Origin: Alteromonadaceae bacterium M269
GTDB lineage: Bacteria; Pseudomonadota; Gammaproteobacteria; Enterobacterales; Alteromonadaceae
Direction: 5' to 3'
Assembly: GCA_004353515.1 (NCBI GenBank)
Contig: SMNZ01000003.1
Span: forward strand, 248,001 to 312,000
DNA length: 64,000 bases
Below are positions 28,291 through 38,200 of the stretch, one piece after another; position 1 is the stretch's first letter; each line of letters opens with the position of its first letter. A program made the position numbers and the translations under genes. The notes beneath the pieces were generated by a model. The model saw only the letters and a list, made by a program, of their open reading frames with translations. It did no database searches and was not told the origin of the DNA.

Positions 28291-29642
28291 GCCAGATTTC
28301 TGTACTCCTCGTTGAGGATGATCAAGCGCAGCGAGAATTGATTCATTCCATACTGTTGTCTGAAGAGATGAATGTTGCCTCAGCATCGTCAGTTGAAGAA
28401 GCGATTTTGTTATTAAAGCAAAGAACTTTTGATTTGGTGTTTAGCGATTGGAAACTGGGTGAACTATCGGGTTTAGATTTGCTTAACTATGTGCGAAAGA
28501 ATCACCCTCAGTTGGGCTTTGCCATAGCGACAGCTTACGGCACTATCTCTCATGCTGTTGAAGCAATGGAAGCGGGTGCTGATGATTATTTATCTAAGCC
28601 GTTTCCAAGACAAGCACTGCTTTTATGCATTGAGAAAGTGCGCAAAGCTGCTGCTCTAAGAACAAAGAATACCCGTTTAACCGAGCAACTCGGTGAGCAA
28701 CAACAGCTGGTGGACTTAATTGGTCGCTCGTCGAAGATGCAGAGTGTGTATGAACGTATTCAACGAGTCTCTTCTACACATGTTACTGTGCTGATTACCG
28801 GGGAGAGCGGAACAGGTAAAGAGCTTGCTGCCCGGGCATTGCATCAGTTGTCTTCACGTAATCAAAATTCTTTCATCGCGATTAATTGTGGTGCTATACC
28901 AGACTCATTAGCCGAAGCGGAGCTTTTTGGTGCTGAAAAAGGAGCTTATACAGGAGCCGATACAAAGAAAGTTGGTAAACTACAAGCAGCAGATGGCGGG
29001 ACTGTTTTTCTGGATGAAATCGGTGAGTTACCGCTTATCTTGCAAGCGAAAATCCTTCGATTTTTACAGGAAGGTACTATTACTCCTCTCGGAAGTCATG
29101 AAGAAATTAAACTGGACGTCAGAGTTATCGCTGCCACTCATAGAGATCTTAACGATATGGTTAAGAAAGGGGAGTTCAGAGAAGACCTTTATTATCGCCT
29201 CAATATCGTGCCTATTGAAATGCCACCGCTGAGGGAGCGCTTGGATGATCTCTGGCAGCTAATTGATTTCTTTATTGAAGTGTTCAGTAAACGATATGGT
29301 GTCGAGAAACAGCGGTTGTCGAAACAAACTATGAAGCAAATGATGGAGTACCACTGGCCAGGGAATGTGCGGGAACTGTCTAATCGATTAGAGCGGTTTT
29401 TACTGCTAGGTGATGAAAAAGAGCTGGTTGCGGAATTAGCAACGCCGCAGAGTCATAGTGCAGATTTGATTTCCGGTTTTGTTATGCCTTCTGAAGGTAT
29501 GGATTGGGAAGCATTCGAACAACAATGTTTGAAACAAGCATTGGATCTAAACCAAGGGAATAGAACCAAGGCTGCTAAGTTTCTTAAGCTGAGTTACAAG
29601 ACATTTTTATATCGCTTAGAGAAGTACAATATTCACATGTAA
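28287..29642 (+). CDS. Sigma-54-dependent response regulator (NtrC family)
   Basis: A 451-residue protein: receiver domain (phospho-acceptor Asp54 in FSDWKL, Lys in LSKPF), AAA+ domain with Walker A GESGTGKE, the sigma-54 contact loop written GAYTGA (residues 219-224) rather than GAFTGA, Walker B GTVFLDEIGEL, and a C-terminal Fis-type helix-turn-helix (NRTKAAKFLKLSYKTFLYRL). It should activate RpoN promoters after phosphorylation by the kinase encoded in front of it. No clear -24/-12 promoter was found in the window, so the targets are unknown. Confidence 0.93.
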   Translation: MSQISVLLVEDDQAQRELIHSILLSEEMNVASASSVEEAILLLKQRTFDLVFSDWKLGELSGLDLLNYVRKNHPQLGFAIATAYGTISHAVEAMEAGADDYLSKPFPRQALLLCIEKVRKAAALRTKNTRLTEQLGEQQQLVDLIGRSSKMQSVYERIQRVSSTHVTVLITGESGTGKELAARALHQLSSRNQNSFIAINCGAIPDSLAEAELFGAEKGAYTGADTKKVGKLQAADGGTVFLDEIGELPLILQAKILRFLQEGTITPLGSHEEIKLDVRVIAATHRDLNDMVKKGEFREDLYYRLNIVPIEMPPLRERLDDLWQLIDFFIEVFSKRYGVEKQRLSKQTMKQMMEYHWPGNVRELSNRLERFLLLGDEKELVAELATPQSHSADLISGFVMPSEGMDWEAFEQQCLKQALDLNQGNRTKAAKFLKLSYKTFLYRLEKYNIHM

Positions 29643-29995
29643 GAAAACACTTGATGGTGTTTTATTGCTCGCTTGTTACCTTTGCTGTAGGGATACAGTT
29701 GGTGTAACAAACTGCTCTAAATTCATACTATCAATATGATATGTCAAGGTTTTTTACACTCATTTTTCTCATTTGTCCTCCGACCTCTTAACTGTTTGTT
29801 TTTAAAGTTTTTTTATTTCAGGCTTGAATCTTGCTTTATCGACGGCCCACTAGGAAATAAGTGGGTGTATTTTAAGCTTGCAGCATTCTTCTCCTTTGTC
29901 ATACGGATGTCACAGAAGTGTTAGAACATCGCATGCCAAAAATTAAAATAATTATAAGCTGAATAACCAGCACCTATAAATATCTAGGAGAAACT
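29643..29995 (+). promoter_or_regulatory. Intergenic region before the dockerin nuclease
   Basis: 353 bases. Just after the regulator stop, AAAACAC and GTGTTTT (29645-29664) form a short terminator-like stem. The remainder is AT-rich and holds the promoter of the nuclease-cohesin pair, which I cannot pin down. CTAGGAGAAACT before 29996 is an excellent ribosome site. The 62-codon frame at 29736-29924 looks non-coding. Confidence 0.4.
29645..29668 (+). terminator. Probable terminator of the kinase/regulator pair
   Basis: AAAACAC-TTGATG-GTGTTTT stem, then ATT, directly after the stop codon. The stem is short. Confidence 0.4.
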
Positions 29996-32900
29996 ATGAA
30001 GTTGAAGTATCCAGTGATGCTGACACTGTTTGGGGCGCTATCCGCAAATGCGAGTGATATCGTCATATCTGGTGTTATAGATGGACCACTAACCGGTGGA
30101 ACACCAAAAGCTGTAGAACTTTATGTGGTCAACGATATTAATGACCTGAGTCAATGTGGTGTCGGTTTTGCCAACAACGGTGGCGGAACAGACGGCGAGG
30201 AATTTACTTTTCCAACAGGAAGTGCAAGTGCTGGTAGCTATATCTATGTTGCCAATGAATCAACACAATTCACGAATTTCTTTGGGTTTGCTCCCGACTT
30301 TACAACGGGAAGTGCCGGAATTAACGGTGATGACGCAATAGAATTATTCTGTAACGGCACAGTTGTTGATGTTTTCGGAGACATCAATGTAGACGGTTCA
30401 GGTCAACCTTGGGAGTACCTAGATGGTTGGGCCTACCGTAATTCAAATACTGGCCCTGACGGCACAACATTCGTTTTAGGCAACTGGTCATTCAGTGGTA
30501 GAAACGCGTTAGATGGTCAATCGTCAAATGCAACTGCTGCAACACCTTTCCCTTCAGCTAGCTTCGTTACTGCGGGCACTGACAACGGTGGCGACACTGG
30601 TGGTGGAGATACTGGCGGTGGCGATACCGGCGGCGGTGACACTGGTGGTGGTGATACTGGCGGCGGCGAGACTAACGATCCTAACGTTGTTAGTTCAAGT
30701 GTCTGTGTAGGTTGTGATGATGTACCTATCGAATTCGATGCAGCTGCTTTTGATGCTTCAACTTATTATGCTGCTGTTCAAGCGTTAATCGATACAAACG
30801 CACCCTTAGCTGATATCAGAGAAACGTTGAGTGATAGACTCGAAGAGGGGCATAAGTACTTAACTTATCCTCAAATCTGGACAGCGTTAACCTTTACTGA
30901 TGAAGACCCTAACAATACTGACAATGTTATCTTGTGGTATGACGGTCGCTCTCAAGCTAAAAATACAAACGGTAGTGGCGTACAAAGCCAGAATCCAGAT
31001 AACTGGAACCGTGAACACTCATGGCCAAACAGCCATGGTTTCCCAAATCAAGGTCAATTCGGTTTTACTGATCTACACCACCTACGTCCTACAGATATTT
31101 CTATCAATAGTTCACGTGGTAACTTAGATTTTGATAACAGCGACGCGCCTTTGAGTGAAAGTCCTGCAAACCGTATTGATAGCAATTCATTTGAACCTCG
31201 TGATGAGATTAAAGGTGATGTTGCTCGTATGATGTTCTACATGGACGCTCGTTACGAAGGCACTGATCAACCTATTTCATCTAGCCCTCAAGCTGGACAG
31301 CCAATACAAGCAACTCCGGATGTTGAATTAGTTACTCGACTAACATCTGCGGGCGAACCTCTACTCGGTTTATTGTGTACATTACTTGAATGGCACGAAG
31401 GCGACCCTGTTAACGATGTAGAGCGTCTACGTCACGACAGAGCGTATTCATTACAAGGTAACCGTAATCCGTTCATCGATAATCCTGATTGGGTAGAGAC
31501 TATCTTTGGTTTATCGAGCAACTGTACAAACGACCCTGATTCAGGCGGCGGTGACACTGGTGGTGGCGATACTGGCGGCGGTGATAACGGTGGTGGTGAC
31601 ACTGGTGGCGGTGACAACGGCGGTGGTGATTCTGGCACTGCAAGCGCTGCACTAGTTTTCATTAATGAAATTCACTATGACAACAGCGGTGCTGATGTTG
31701 GTGAAGCGATTGAAGTTGCTGGCTTAGCTGGTACTGATTTGGCTGGAATGAGCATTGTCTTATACAATGGTAATGGCGGTAGCTCGTACAACACTACTTC
31801 ATTAACCGGTGTTATTCCTAATCAACAAAGTGGCTTTGGTACACTTCATTTCCCAATTAGCGGTATCCAAAACGGTGCACCAGATGGTATTGCGCTCGTT
31901 GATGCTGACGGTAACGTTCTTCAGTTCTTAAGTTATGAAGGTGAGTTCGTTGCTGCTAACGGTCCTGCACAAGGCGTTATGAGTACTGATATCGGTGTTG
32001 CTGAAGCAAGCAGCTCCGGTGTTGGCACTTCACTACAATTAACAGGTATTGGTTTCAACGCAGCAAGCTTCACTTGGTCTCCATCAAGTGCAGATAGCTT
32101 CGGTTCTGTTAATGATGGCCAAACATTTGTAGCACCTACACCTTTCATCAATGAATTGCACTATGACAATAGCGGCAGCGATGTCGGTGAAGCAGTTGAA
32201 GTTGCAGGTCTTGCAGGTACTGATTTAACAGGCCTAAGCATTGTTCTTTACAATGGTAACGGTGGTGGTTCATACAATACTCAAAACTTGAGTGGTGTTA
32301 TCCCTGACCAGCAGAATGGCTTTGGTACAGTATCTTTCGCAATTAGCGGTATCCAAAATGGTTCACCTGACGGCTTAGCCTTGATTGGTTCTGACGGTAG
32401 CGTGATTCAATTCCTAAGTTATGAAGGTGAGTTTACTGCATCTAATGGTCCTGCTCAGGGCGTATTGAGTACAGATATCGGCGTTTCTGAAGCAAGCAGC
32501 GCTGGTGTTGGAACTTCTCTACAGTTAACGGGTACAGGCTTTAACGCTGGTGATTTCGTTTGGGCGGGGTCAAGTGCTGATAGCTTCGGTGATGTGAACA
32601 ACGGTCAATCATTCGGTGCTGGCGATGGCGACGGTGGTGATAACGGCGGTAGCGTAGAGATCGGACAGTGTTCTGATACAACTATTCTTGCAACACCTAT
32701 TCACACTATCCAAGGTGAAGGTTTTGAATCTCCATTACTAGGTGAAACACTGGTTGTTGAGGCTGTTGTTTCTGCAAGCTTTGAAAACTTAGGCTTCTAC
32801 TTCTTACAACATGAATTAGCAGAAGAAGACGGTAACCCTGCAACCTCAGAAGGCCTTTTCATTAACTTTACTGGAACAGACACATTACCTCTAGCAGGTC

Positions 32901-34573
32901 AGCGTGTTCGTGTTGTTGGTGAAGTGGTTGAAAACTTTGGTCGCACTCAGTTAGACGTATCTGCGAACTTTGTTGATTGTGGTGTTGGTACTATCGAAGC
33001 AACTAATTTCACATTACCGTTTGCAAGCTTTGAACAGCGTGAGTCGTTAGAGAATATGTTTGTAACAACTCAACAGGAATTGATTGTTACTGATAACTTT
33101 AACCTAGCACGTTTCGGTGATGTAGATTTATCGAGTCAGCGTATCTTCACGCCAACGTCTTTGTTTGCTCCTAACTCTCCAGAGGCAATTGCTTTGGTTG
33201 ACGCTAACGCACTAGACAGAATTGCATTAGACGACCTTGTTGCAGGTACAAACCCAGAGCCTACGGAGTATCCAATTGGTGGACTTTCAGCAGCCAATAC
33301 ATTACGCGTTGGAACGACTGTTACATCGTTGACTGGACCTATGGATTTCAGTTTTGGTCGTCCTAGACTTTACCCTCTATCTCAACCTAACTTCTTTGAT
33401 TCAAATCCAAGAACTGACGGTCCTGATTTAGAACTCGGTAACTTAACTGTTGCAGCTGCTAACGTTCTTAACCTGTTTAATGGTGACGGACAAGGCAGTG
33501 GTTTCCCAACGTCTCGTGGTGCGGATTCACTTGAAGAGTTTGATCGTCAGTTTGTTAAAACTGTAGCGGCTATTGCGGCACTTGATGCAGATATCGTTGG
33601 TCTAGTTGAAATTGAGAACGACGGTTATGACGAAACCAGCACGATTGCACAACTTACTGATGCGCTTAACGTAGAACTCGGTGAAGGTACTTATGCCTTT
33701 GTTGATGGTGGTGGTGTTATCCCTGACTCAGATCTAGTAGCGGTAGGCATCTTGTACAAGCCTGCGGTTGTATCTTTGGTCGGTGATGTTCAAATTAACC
33801 TGGACAATGTCTTCAACCGTGCGCCTATTGCTCAGACATTCTCTTTGAAAGCTAACGGCGAAACTATCACTGTTATCCCGAATCACTTCCGTGCGAAGAG
33901 CTGTAGTGGGTCTTCTACTGGATTGAATGCCGACCAAAACGACGGTCAAGGCTGTAATAACCAGTTCCGTTTAGACCAAGCCGCAGCGTTACTTGAGTGG
34001 ATTGAGACTAACGAAGCACTTAGTTCACAAGAAGATGTGGTTATTATCGGTGACTTAAACGCTTACGCAAAAGAAGATCCAATTGTTGCAATCGAGCAAG
34101 GTGGTTACGTTAACTTAATCAACCGCTTTGAAGGTGACGAAGCATACTCGTTCATCTTTAGAGGTCAGGCAGGTTACTTGGATCATGTATTGGCTACTTC
34201 GTCTCTAGCAGAGAAAGCTGTTGATGCAGCTGAGTGGCATAACAACGTTGATGAGCCTCGTGTACTGGATTACAACGTGGAAGGTAAGTCGGAAGGTCAA
34301 TTGGTGAGCTTCTTTGCTCCAGACCCATACAGAGCGTCTGATCACGATCCAGTTGTTGCAAGCTTTAATCTACAGCCTGAAGTTGTTGCTGTCCCTGGTG
34401 ACTTCGACGCTGATGGTGATGTTGATATCAATGATATTCGTGCTCTAGTTCGTGCGATTCAGTTGAGACAAGAGATTGATTTAAGCTTTGATTTTGATGG
34501 CGACGGACGTGTTACTTTTGGTGATGTCCGTTTGCTACAGCGCATGTGTACAAGAGCTCGTTGCGCGGCTTAA
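29996..34573 (+). CDS. Giant secreted nuclease with C-terminal dockerin
   Basis: A 1525-residue exported protein. Order: signal peptide (to about NASD), lamin-tail-like domain (20-190), Gly/Asp-rich linker (197-225), endonuclease I (about 232-510, with REHSWPNSHG, DLHHLRPTD and INSSRGN of the His-Me finger fold), a second linker (516-546), two similar lamin-tail-like domains (about 552-697 and 715-860), an OB-like part (about 889-1003), and an EEP nuclease of the ExeM/NucH kind (about 1148-1458; LVEIEND, IGDLNAYAKEDP, DHVLA, SDHDPVV). It ends in a type I dockerin with two calcium loops (D1469-D1480, D1499-D1510) and the tail CTRARCAA. It should degrade extracellular DNA or RNA. The cohesin-like PEP-CTERM gene follows 24 bases later. 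Confidence 0.93.
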   Translation: MKLKYPVMLTLFGALSANASDIVISGVIDGPLTGGTPKAVELYVVNDINDLSQCGVGFANNGGGTDGEEFTFPTGSASAGSYIYVANESTQFTNFFGFAPDFTTGSAGINGDDAIELFCNGTVVDVFGDINVDGSGQPWEYLDGWAYRNSNTGPDGTTFVLGNWSFSGRNALDGQSSNATAATPFPSASFVTAGTDNGGDTGGGDTGGGDTGGGDTGGGDTGGGETNDPNVVSSSVCVGCDDVPIEFDAAAFDASTYYAAVQALIDTNAPLADIRETLSDRLEEGHKYLTYPQIWTALTFTDEDPNNTDNVILWYDGRSQAKNTNGSGVQSQNPDNWNREHSWPNSHGFPNQGQFGFTDLHHLRPTDISINSSRGNLDFDNSDAPLSESPANRIDSNSFEPRDEIKGDVARMMFYMDARYEGTDQPISSSPQAGQPIQATPDVELVTRLTSAGEPLLGLLCTLLEWHEGDPVNDVERLRHDRAYSLQGNRNPFIDNPDWVETIFGLSSNCTNDPDSGGGDTGGGDTGGGDNGGGDTGGGDNGGGDSGTASAALVFINEIHYDNSGADVGEAIEVAGLAGTDLAGMSIVLYNGNGGSSYNTTSLTGVIPNQQSGFGTLHFPISGIQNGAPDGIALVDADGNVLQFLSYEGEFVAANGPAQGVMSTDIGVAEASSSGVGTSLQLTGIGFNAASFTWSPSSADSFGSVNDGQTFVAPTPFINELHYDNSGSDVGEAVEVAGLAGTDLTGLSIVLYNGNGGGSYNTQNLSGVIPDQQNGFGTVSFAISGIQNGSPDGLALIGSDGSVIQFLSYEGEFTASNGPAQGVLSTDIGVSEASSAGVGTSLQLTGTGFNAGDFVWAGSSADSFGDVNNGQSFGAGDGDGGDNGGSVEIGQCSDTTILATPIHTIQGEGFESPLLGETLVVEAVVSASFENLGFYFLQHELAEEDGNPATSEGLFINFTGTDTLPLAGQRVRVVGEVVENFGRTQLDVSANFVDCGVGTIEATNFTLPFASFEQRESLENMFVTTQQELIVTDNFNLARFGDVDLSSQRIFTPTSLFAPNSPEAIALVDANALDRIALDDLVAGTNPEPTEYPIGGLSAANTLRVGTTVTSLTGPMDFSFGRPRLYPLSQPNFFDSNPRTDGPDLELGNLTVAAANVLNLFNGDGQGSGFPTSRGADSLEEFDRQFVKTVAAIAALDADIVGLVEIENDGYDETSTIAQLTDALNVELGEGTYAFVDGGGVIPDSDLVAVGILYKPAVVSLVGDVQINLDNVFNRAPIAQTFSLKANGETITVIPNHFRAKSCSGSSTGLNADQNDGQGCNNQFRLDQAAALLEWIETNEALSSQEDVVIIGDLNAYAKEDPIVAIEQGGYVNLINRFEGDEAYSFIFRGQAGYLDHVLATSSLAEKAVDAAEWHNNVDEPRVLDYNVEGKSEGQLVSFFAPDPYRASDHDPVVASFNLQPEVVAVPGDFDADGDVDINDIRALVRAIQLRQEIDLSFDFDGDGRVTFGDVRLLQRMCTRARCAA
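30586..30672 (+). repeat. GGGDT linker repeat tract 1
   Basis: About six 15-base units (GGTGGTGATACTGGC and close variants) encode GGGDT repeats between the first lamin-tail-like domain and endonuclease I. Third-codon-position changes between units show the tract has diverged somewhat. Confidence 0.85.
31543..31635 (+). repeat. GGGDT/GGGDN linker repeat tract 2
   Basis: About six units of the same 15-base repeat, alternating GGGDT and GGGDN, after endonuclease I. With tract 1 it brackets the endonuclease domain by direct repeats about 960 bases apart. Confidence 0.85.
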
Positions 34574-34597
34574 TTTTTTAATTTTGGAGTATAAAAA

Positions 34598-35194
34598 ATG
34601 AAAAAGTTATTATTTGTTGTATTTGCATTGTTCATGAGCAATGCACAAGCGGGCTTTATTTCGATTACGCCCGATAACACTAACCCTAACGTTAATGACG
34701 TTGTTAATGTACGCATCGTGCTAGAAGATGTTGCTGTTGATGAAGAGTTCACAAGCTTCAGCATTGGCTTTAACTTCGACAGCTCTATCTTTGAGTTTGT
34801 TTCTGGTAGCGTAACGTCTTTCTTCCCTGATTTTGATTTATTCACATTCTCAGGATTGGATGTTGGTGTATTAGATGCCGCTGCTGGTTTGCTAACCTTT
34901 ACACTGTTTGAAGACATAGTGTTCCCTACCGTATTCTCTGGTGGCGACTTCCTAATTGCTCAGTTTGATTTGTTGACTATCGGTGGTGGCGACAGCACGT
35001 TCGCATTAACACCGACTAGTGAAATTGGTGCTCCTTTTGATCCACTCGATCCGCTTCAAGTACCAACAACTGTTGATTTCGATGCACCAGCACCTGTTTC
35101 AGTTCAAGCAGCTGATGTTCCAGAGCCTGGCACTATCATGATGTTTGCTCTAGCGATGGTTGGCTTCGTAAGCTTCAGAAAGTTCGCTAAGTAA
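34598..35194 (+). CDS. Cohesin-like protein with PEP-CTERM sorting signal
   Basis: A 198-residue exported protein: signal peptide (ends SNAQA), a beta-rich domain from about 20 to 165, and a C-terminal PEP-CTERM signal (VPEPGT at 174-179, membrane segment 180-191, basic end RKFAK) for exosortase. The beta domain looks cohesin-like: NVNDVVNVRIVLEDVA, then FSIGFNFDSSIFEF, as in the cohesin pattern of a stable V-x-V strand followed by a Y/F-x-L-x-Y/F-D strand. It is in one transcription unit with the dockerin-bearing nuclease 24 bases upstream, so it may anchor that enzyme to the cell surface or exopolysaccharide. The cohesin call is from pattern only. Confidence 0.82.
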   Translation: MKKLLFVVFALFMSNAQAGFISITPDNTNPNVNDVVNVRIVLEDVAVDEEFTSFSIGFNFDSSIFEFVSGSVTSFFPDFDLFTFSGLDVGVLDAAAGLLTFTLFEDIVFPTVFSGGDFLIAQFDLLTIGGGDSTFALTPTSEIGAPFDPLDPLQVPTTVDFDAPAPVSVQAADVPEPGTIMMFALAMVGFVSFRKFAK

Positions 35195-35208
35195 GTTATT
35201 TAGAATAA

Positions 35209-35238
35209 GAAAAAAGCGCGATTTATCGCGCTTTTTTT
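35209..35238. terminator. Bidirectional terminator, cohesin-like gene / hybrid regulator
   Basis: AAAAAAGCGCGA-TTTA-TCGCGCTTTTTT is a perfect stem with A/T tracts, between two convergent genes. Confidence 0.92.
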
Positions 35239-35249
35239 GTGCCTGGAGT

Positions 35250-38200
35250 TCAGGTTAATTGAGGATGTTTCTCCTTTGATGCCTTAAATCCATACTCACT
35301 AGGTGTCACATTGTATTGAACTTTAAAACAACGCGAAAAATAATGTTGTGATAGGAAGCCGACGGATAAACTGGCCTCTGTTACACTCTCACCTTTTGCT
35401 AACAGCTGTTTTGCTTTTTCTAGCCTATATGAACGAATGTACTCATTAACAGTAAAGCCCGTTAATGCTTTTACTTTTCTTAATAATGAACGCGTGGTTA
35501 GTCCGAGGCTATCGGAAATCATAGCAACTGAGAGCTCGTTATTGGTGTAATGCAGTTCGATGTAATCGCTGAGTTTATCTAAAAATCGTTGTTCACGGAC
35601 GGAGAGCTGAACCGGCTTTTCTTCATTTGTTGGATTGTTAGTAATAATGTTCTTTTTCAGCCAGGCTTGTTGCGCATGGCGCAGGCGCAACTGATTGGCG
35701 ATTTTAAGCCGCAGTTCTTTGGCGTTAAAGGGTTTAGTCATGTAGTCGTCAGCATGCGCTTCTAAACCCTTGATCCTATCCTGTTGTTCCATTGCCGCCG
35801 TTAGAAGAATAACGGGGATGTGGCTGGTTACTGTGTTTTCTTTAAGTTGATGCGTTAATTGGATGCCATCTATTTTGGGCATCATGACATCGGAAATAAT
35901 GATATCTGGAATAATCTGATGAGCTATCTGAAATCCTTGTTGCGGACTGTTGGATAGAACGCATTGGTAATCAGAGTTTAAGCAATCTCGGATGTAATGA
36001 CACATATCTTTGTTGTCATCGATAATCAGGGTGATTGGTTGAGTATCGTCGGATTCCAGGTCAACAGTTGGAGCAGTGAAGGTTTCTAAGCTTTCTACTG
36101 CATTTGATTCGGATATATCCTGATCTCGAAGGACAAAGCTTTGAGTTCGGCTAATGGGCTGTTCTTCAGAGATTGGGAAGATGACGCTAAAGCGCGAGCC
36201 TTTACCCAATGAACTTTCTAGCTCAATTCTGCCGCCATAAAATTCAACGAGTTGATCAACAAGCGCTAGCCCTATACCGGAACCAGGAATGTCCGAGTGT
36301 GTCGCATTCTCTGCACGTGTAAAACGCTCAAAAATTAACTTCTGATCAGATAACTGAATACCTATGCCTGAATCGGATATGGCGATGCAGACTTCGTTCG
36401 AACCGTTTGGCATTAACTCAATGCACACGCGGCCTCCATTAGGAGTATATTTAAATGCATTGGATAACAGGTTTGTCAGGATCTTCTCTAGCGCATCTTG
36501 ACTGCATTGAATGCCGTATTCCTCGTCGACATGGTACATGAAGTCAATGTTCTTTTGCTGAGCAAAGGACTCAAAGCTTGCTCCCATATACCGAACAATA
36601 GGGGTGAGAGCTATGGTTTTTGATTCACGTTCTTTTAGCTGTTCGTGATGGGCAAGATCGAGCAGTTGGTCAACCATATGCAATAGGTTCACAGCACTTC
36701 TTTTGACGATAGGTAACTGCTTTTGTGCCGTTGGATCATACGGGTTAGAGAGTAAAGCTTCTATAGGACCTAAAATAAGAGTTAGTGGTGTTCGGAATTC
36801 GTGCGAGATATTCGCAAAAAGCGTATCTTTTTGCTTCAGTAGAGATTCAACTTTTGCTGTCCTTTCTTTGACTTTTAAGGCTAGAGCTTTAGCGACTTGT
36901 CGCGCTTGTCTGGTGCGTAAATAGATAACTGACCAGATACTGAAAATAATGGTAAAACAGTATAAAGCGATTGCCCATGATGTCGCATACCAAGGTGGCG
37001 ATATATGAATATCGATAGACGTGCCTTGGTTATTCCAAACACCGTCTTTGTTACTGGCTTTTGCTTTAAAGGTGTAGTTGCCAGGGGGAATATTAGTGTA
37101 AGTTGCGCTGCGACGAGTATAGTCTGTATAAATCCAATCCTTATCCCAACCTTCCAGCATATACGCGTATTGATTTCGCTTTCTGTCGTTGAAGTGAAGG
37201 GCAGAGAACTCAAAAGAAAATAAAGTTTGATCGTGGCGCAGTGAAATCTGTTTCTGAGCGTAAATGGCTTTATTTAAATGGTAACTTAGGTTGGTTTCAT
37301 CAGGCTTTAACAAAACCGGAACGGACTGATTGAGTAGACGAAAGTCGGTAAAGGTTACATCAGGAATGCTCTTATCTTGCATGATAAGTCTTGGTTGAAA
37401 ACGATTCAGTCCACCATCGCCACCGAAGAATAGTGAGCCATCGTGCCCTTTGAAATAAGCTCCCCAGAGGTTGAACTGTCGTTGAACCCCATCGCTCTCC
37501 CCGAAGTGTGCATGGGATGATGTCTCGGGTAAGAATTTGGAAATACCGTTATAAGTGCTGAGCCACAAGTTACCGTCATCATCACTAAGTATACCCGCAA
37601 TGAGGTCATTGGAAAGGCCGTCAGCGGCTCTAAAGTGAGTGAAGTCGTCTGATTGGCGGTTGTATAGGTTTAGGCCACCGCCCATGGTGCCAATCCAGAT
37701 ACGCCCTTTTTCGTCCTGATTTATTGATAAAACAATATCATTGCTCAGGCTTCCGGGAATTTTGGGGTTATTGGAGTAGCTAGATAACCTTGTTCTGTCA
37801 CTATTGAACTTGTTAACACCACCGTCATGCATAGTAATCCAGAGTTCACCAAAACTGTCCTCAAAAATAGCCGATATTCTGCGGTGATTAATACTATTGG
37901 GGTTATTCGGATCAGGTTTGTAGTGTGTGAAACTACCATCGTCTGGATTGAAACGGTTCAGACCATTGGAAAATGTACCAACCCAAAGTACTCCCTGACT
38001 GTCTTGATAGGCCGACAAAACCCAATTGCCACTGATGCTATTTGGGTTTTGGGGATCGTGTATAAAGCGAGTGAATTCTCCACTGTTAGGGTTGTATCGG
38101 TTGAGCCCACCTCTGCGCGTACCGACCCAGATAAAACCGTCTTTATCTTCGTGAAGTGCATAGATGTTGCTGTCGCTTAGGGAGTTTGGGTCCTTAGGAT

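Noticed and set aside
26854-29642. Assignment of the kinase/regulator pair as PrsK/PrsR of the PEP-CTERM system.
   Set aside because: PrsK has many membrane segments and a GAF domain; this kinase has a two-segment periplasmic sensor and HAMP, so the architecture differs.
30586-31635. Regularly spaced repeats that could look like a CRISPR array.
   Set aside because: They are in-frame codons for a Gly/Asp linker with no unique spacers of constant length.
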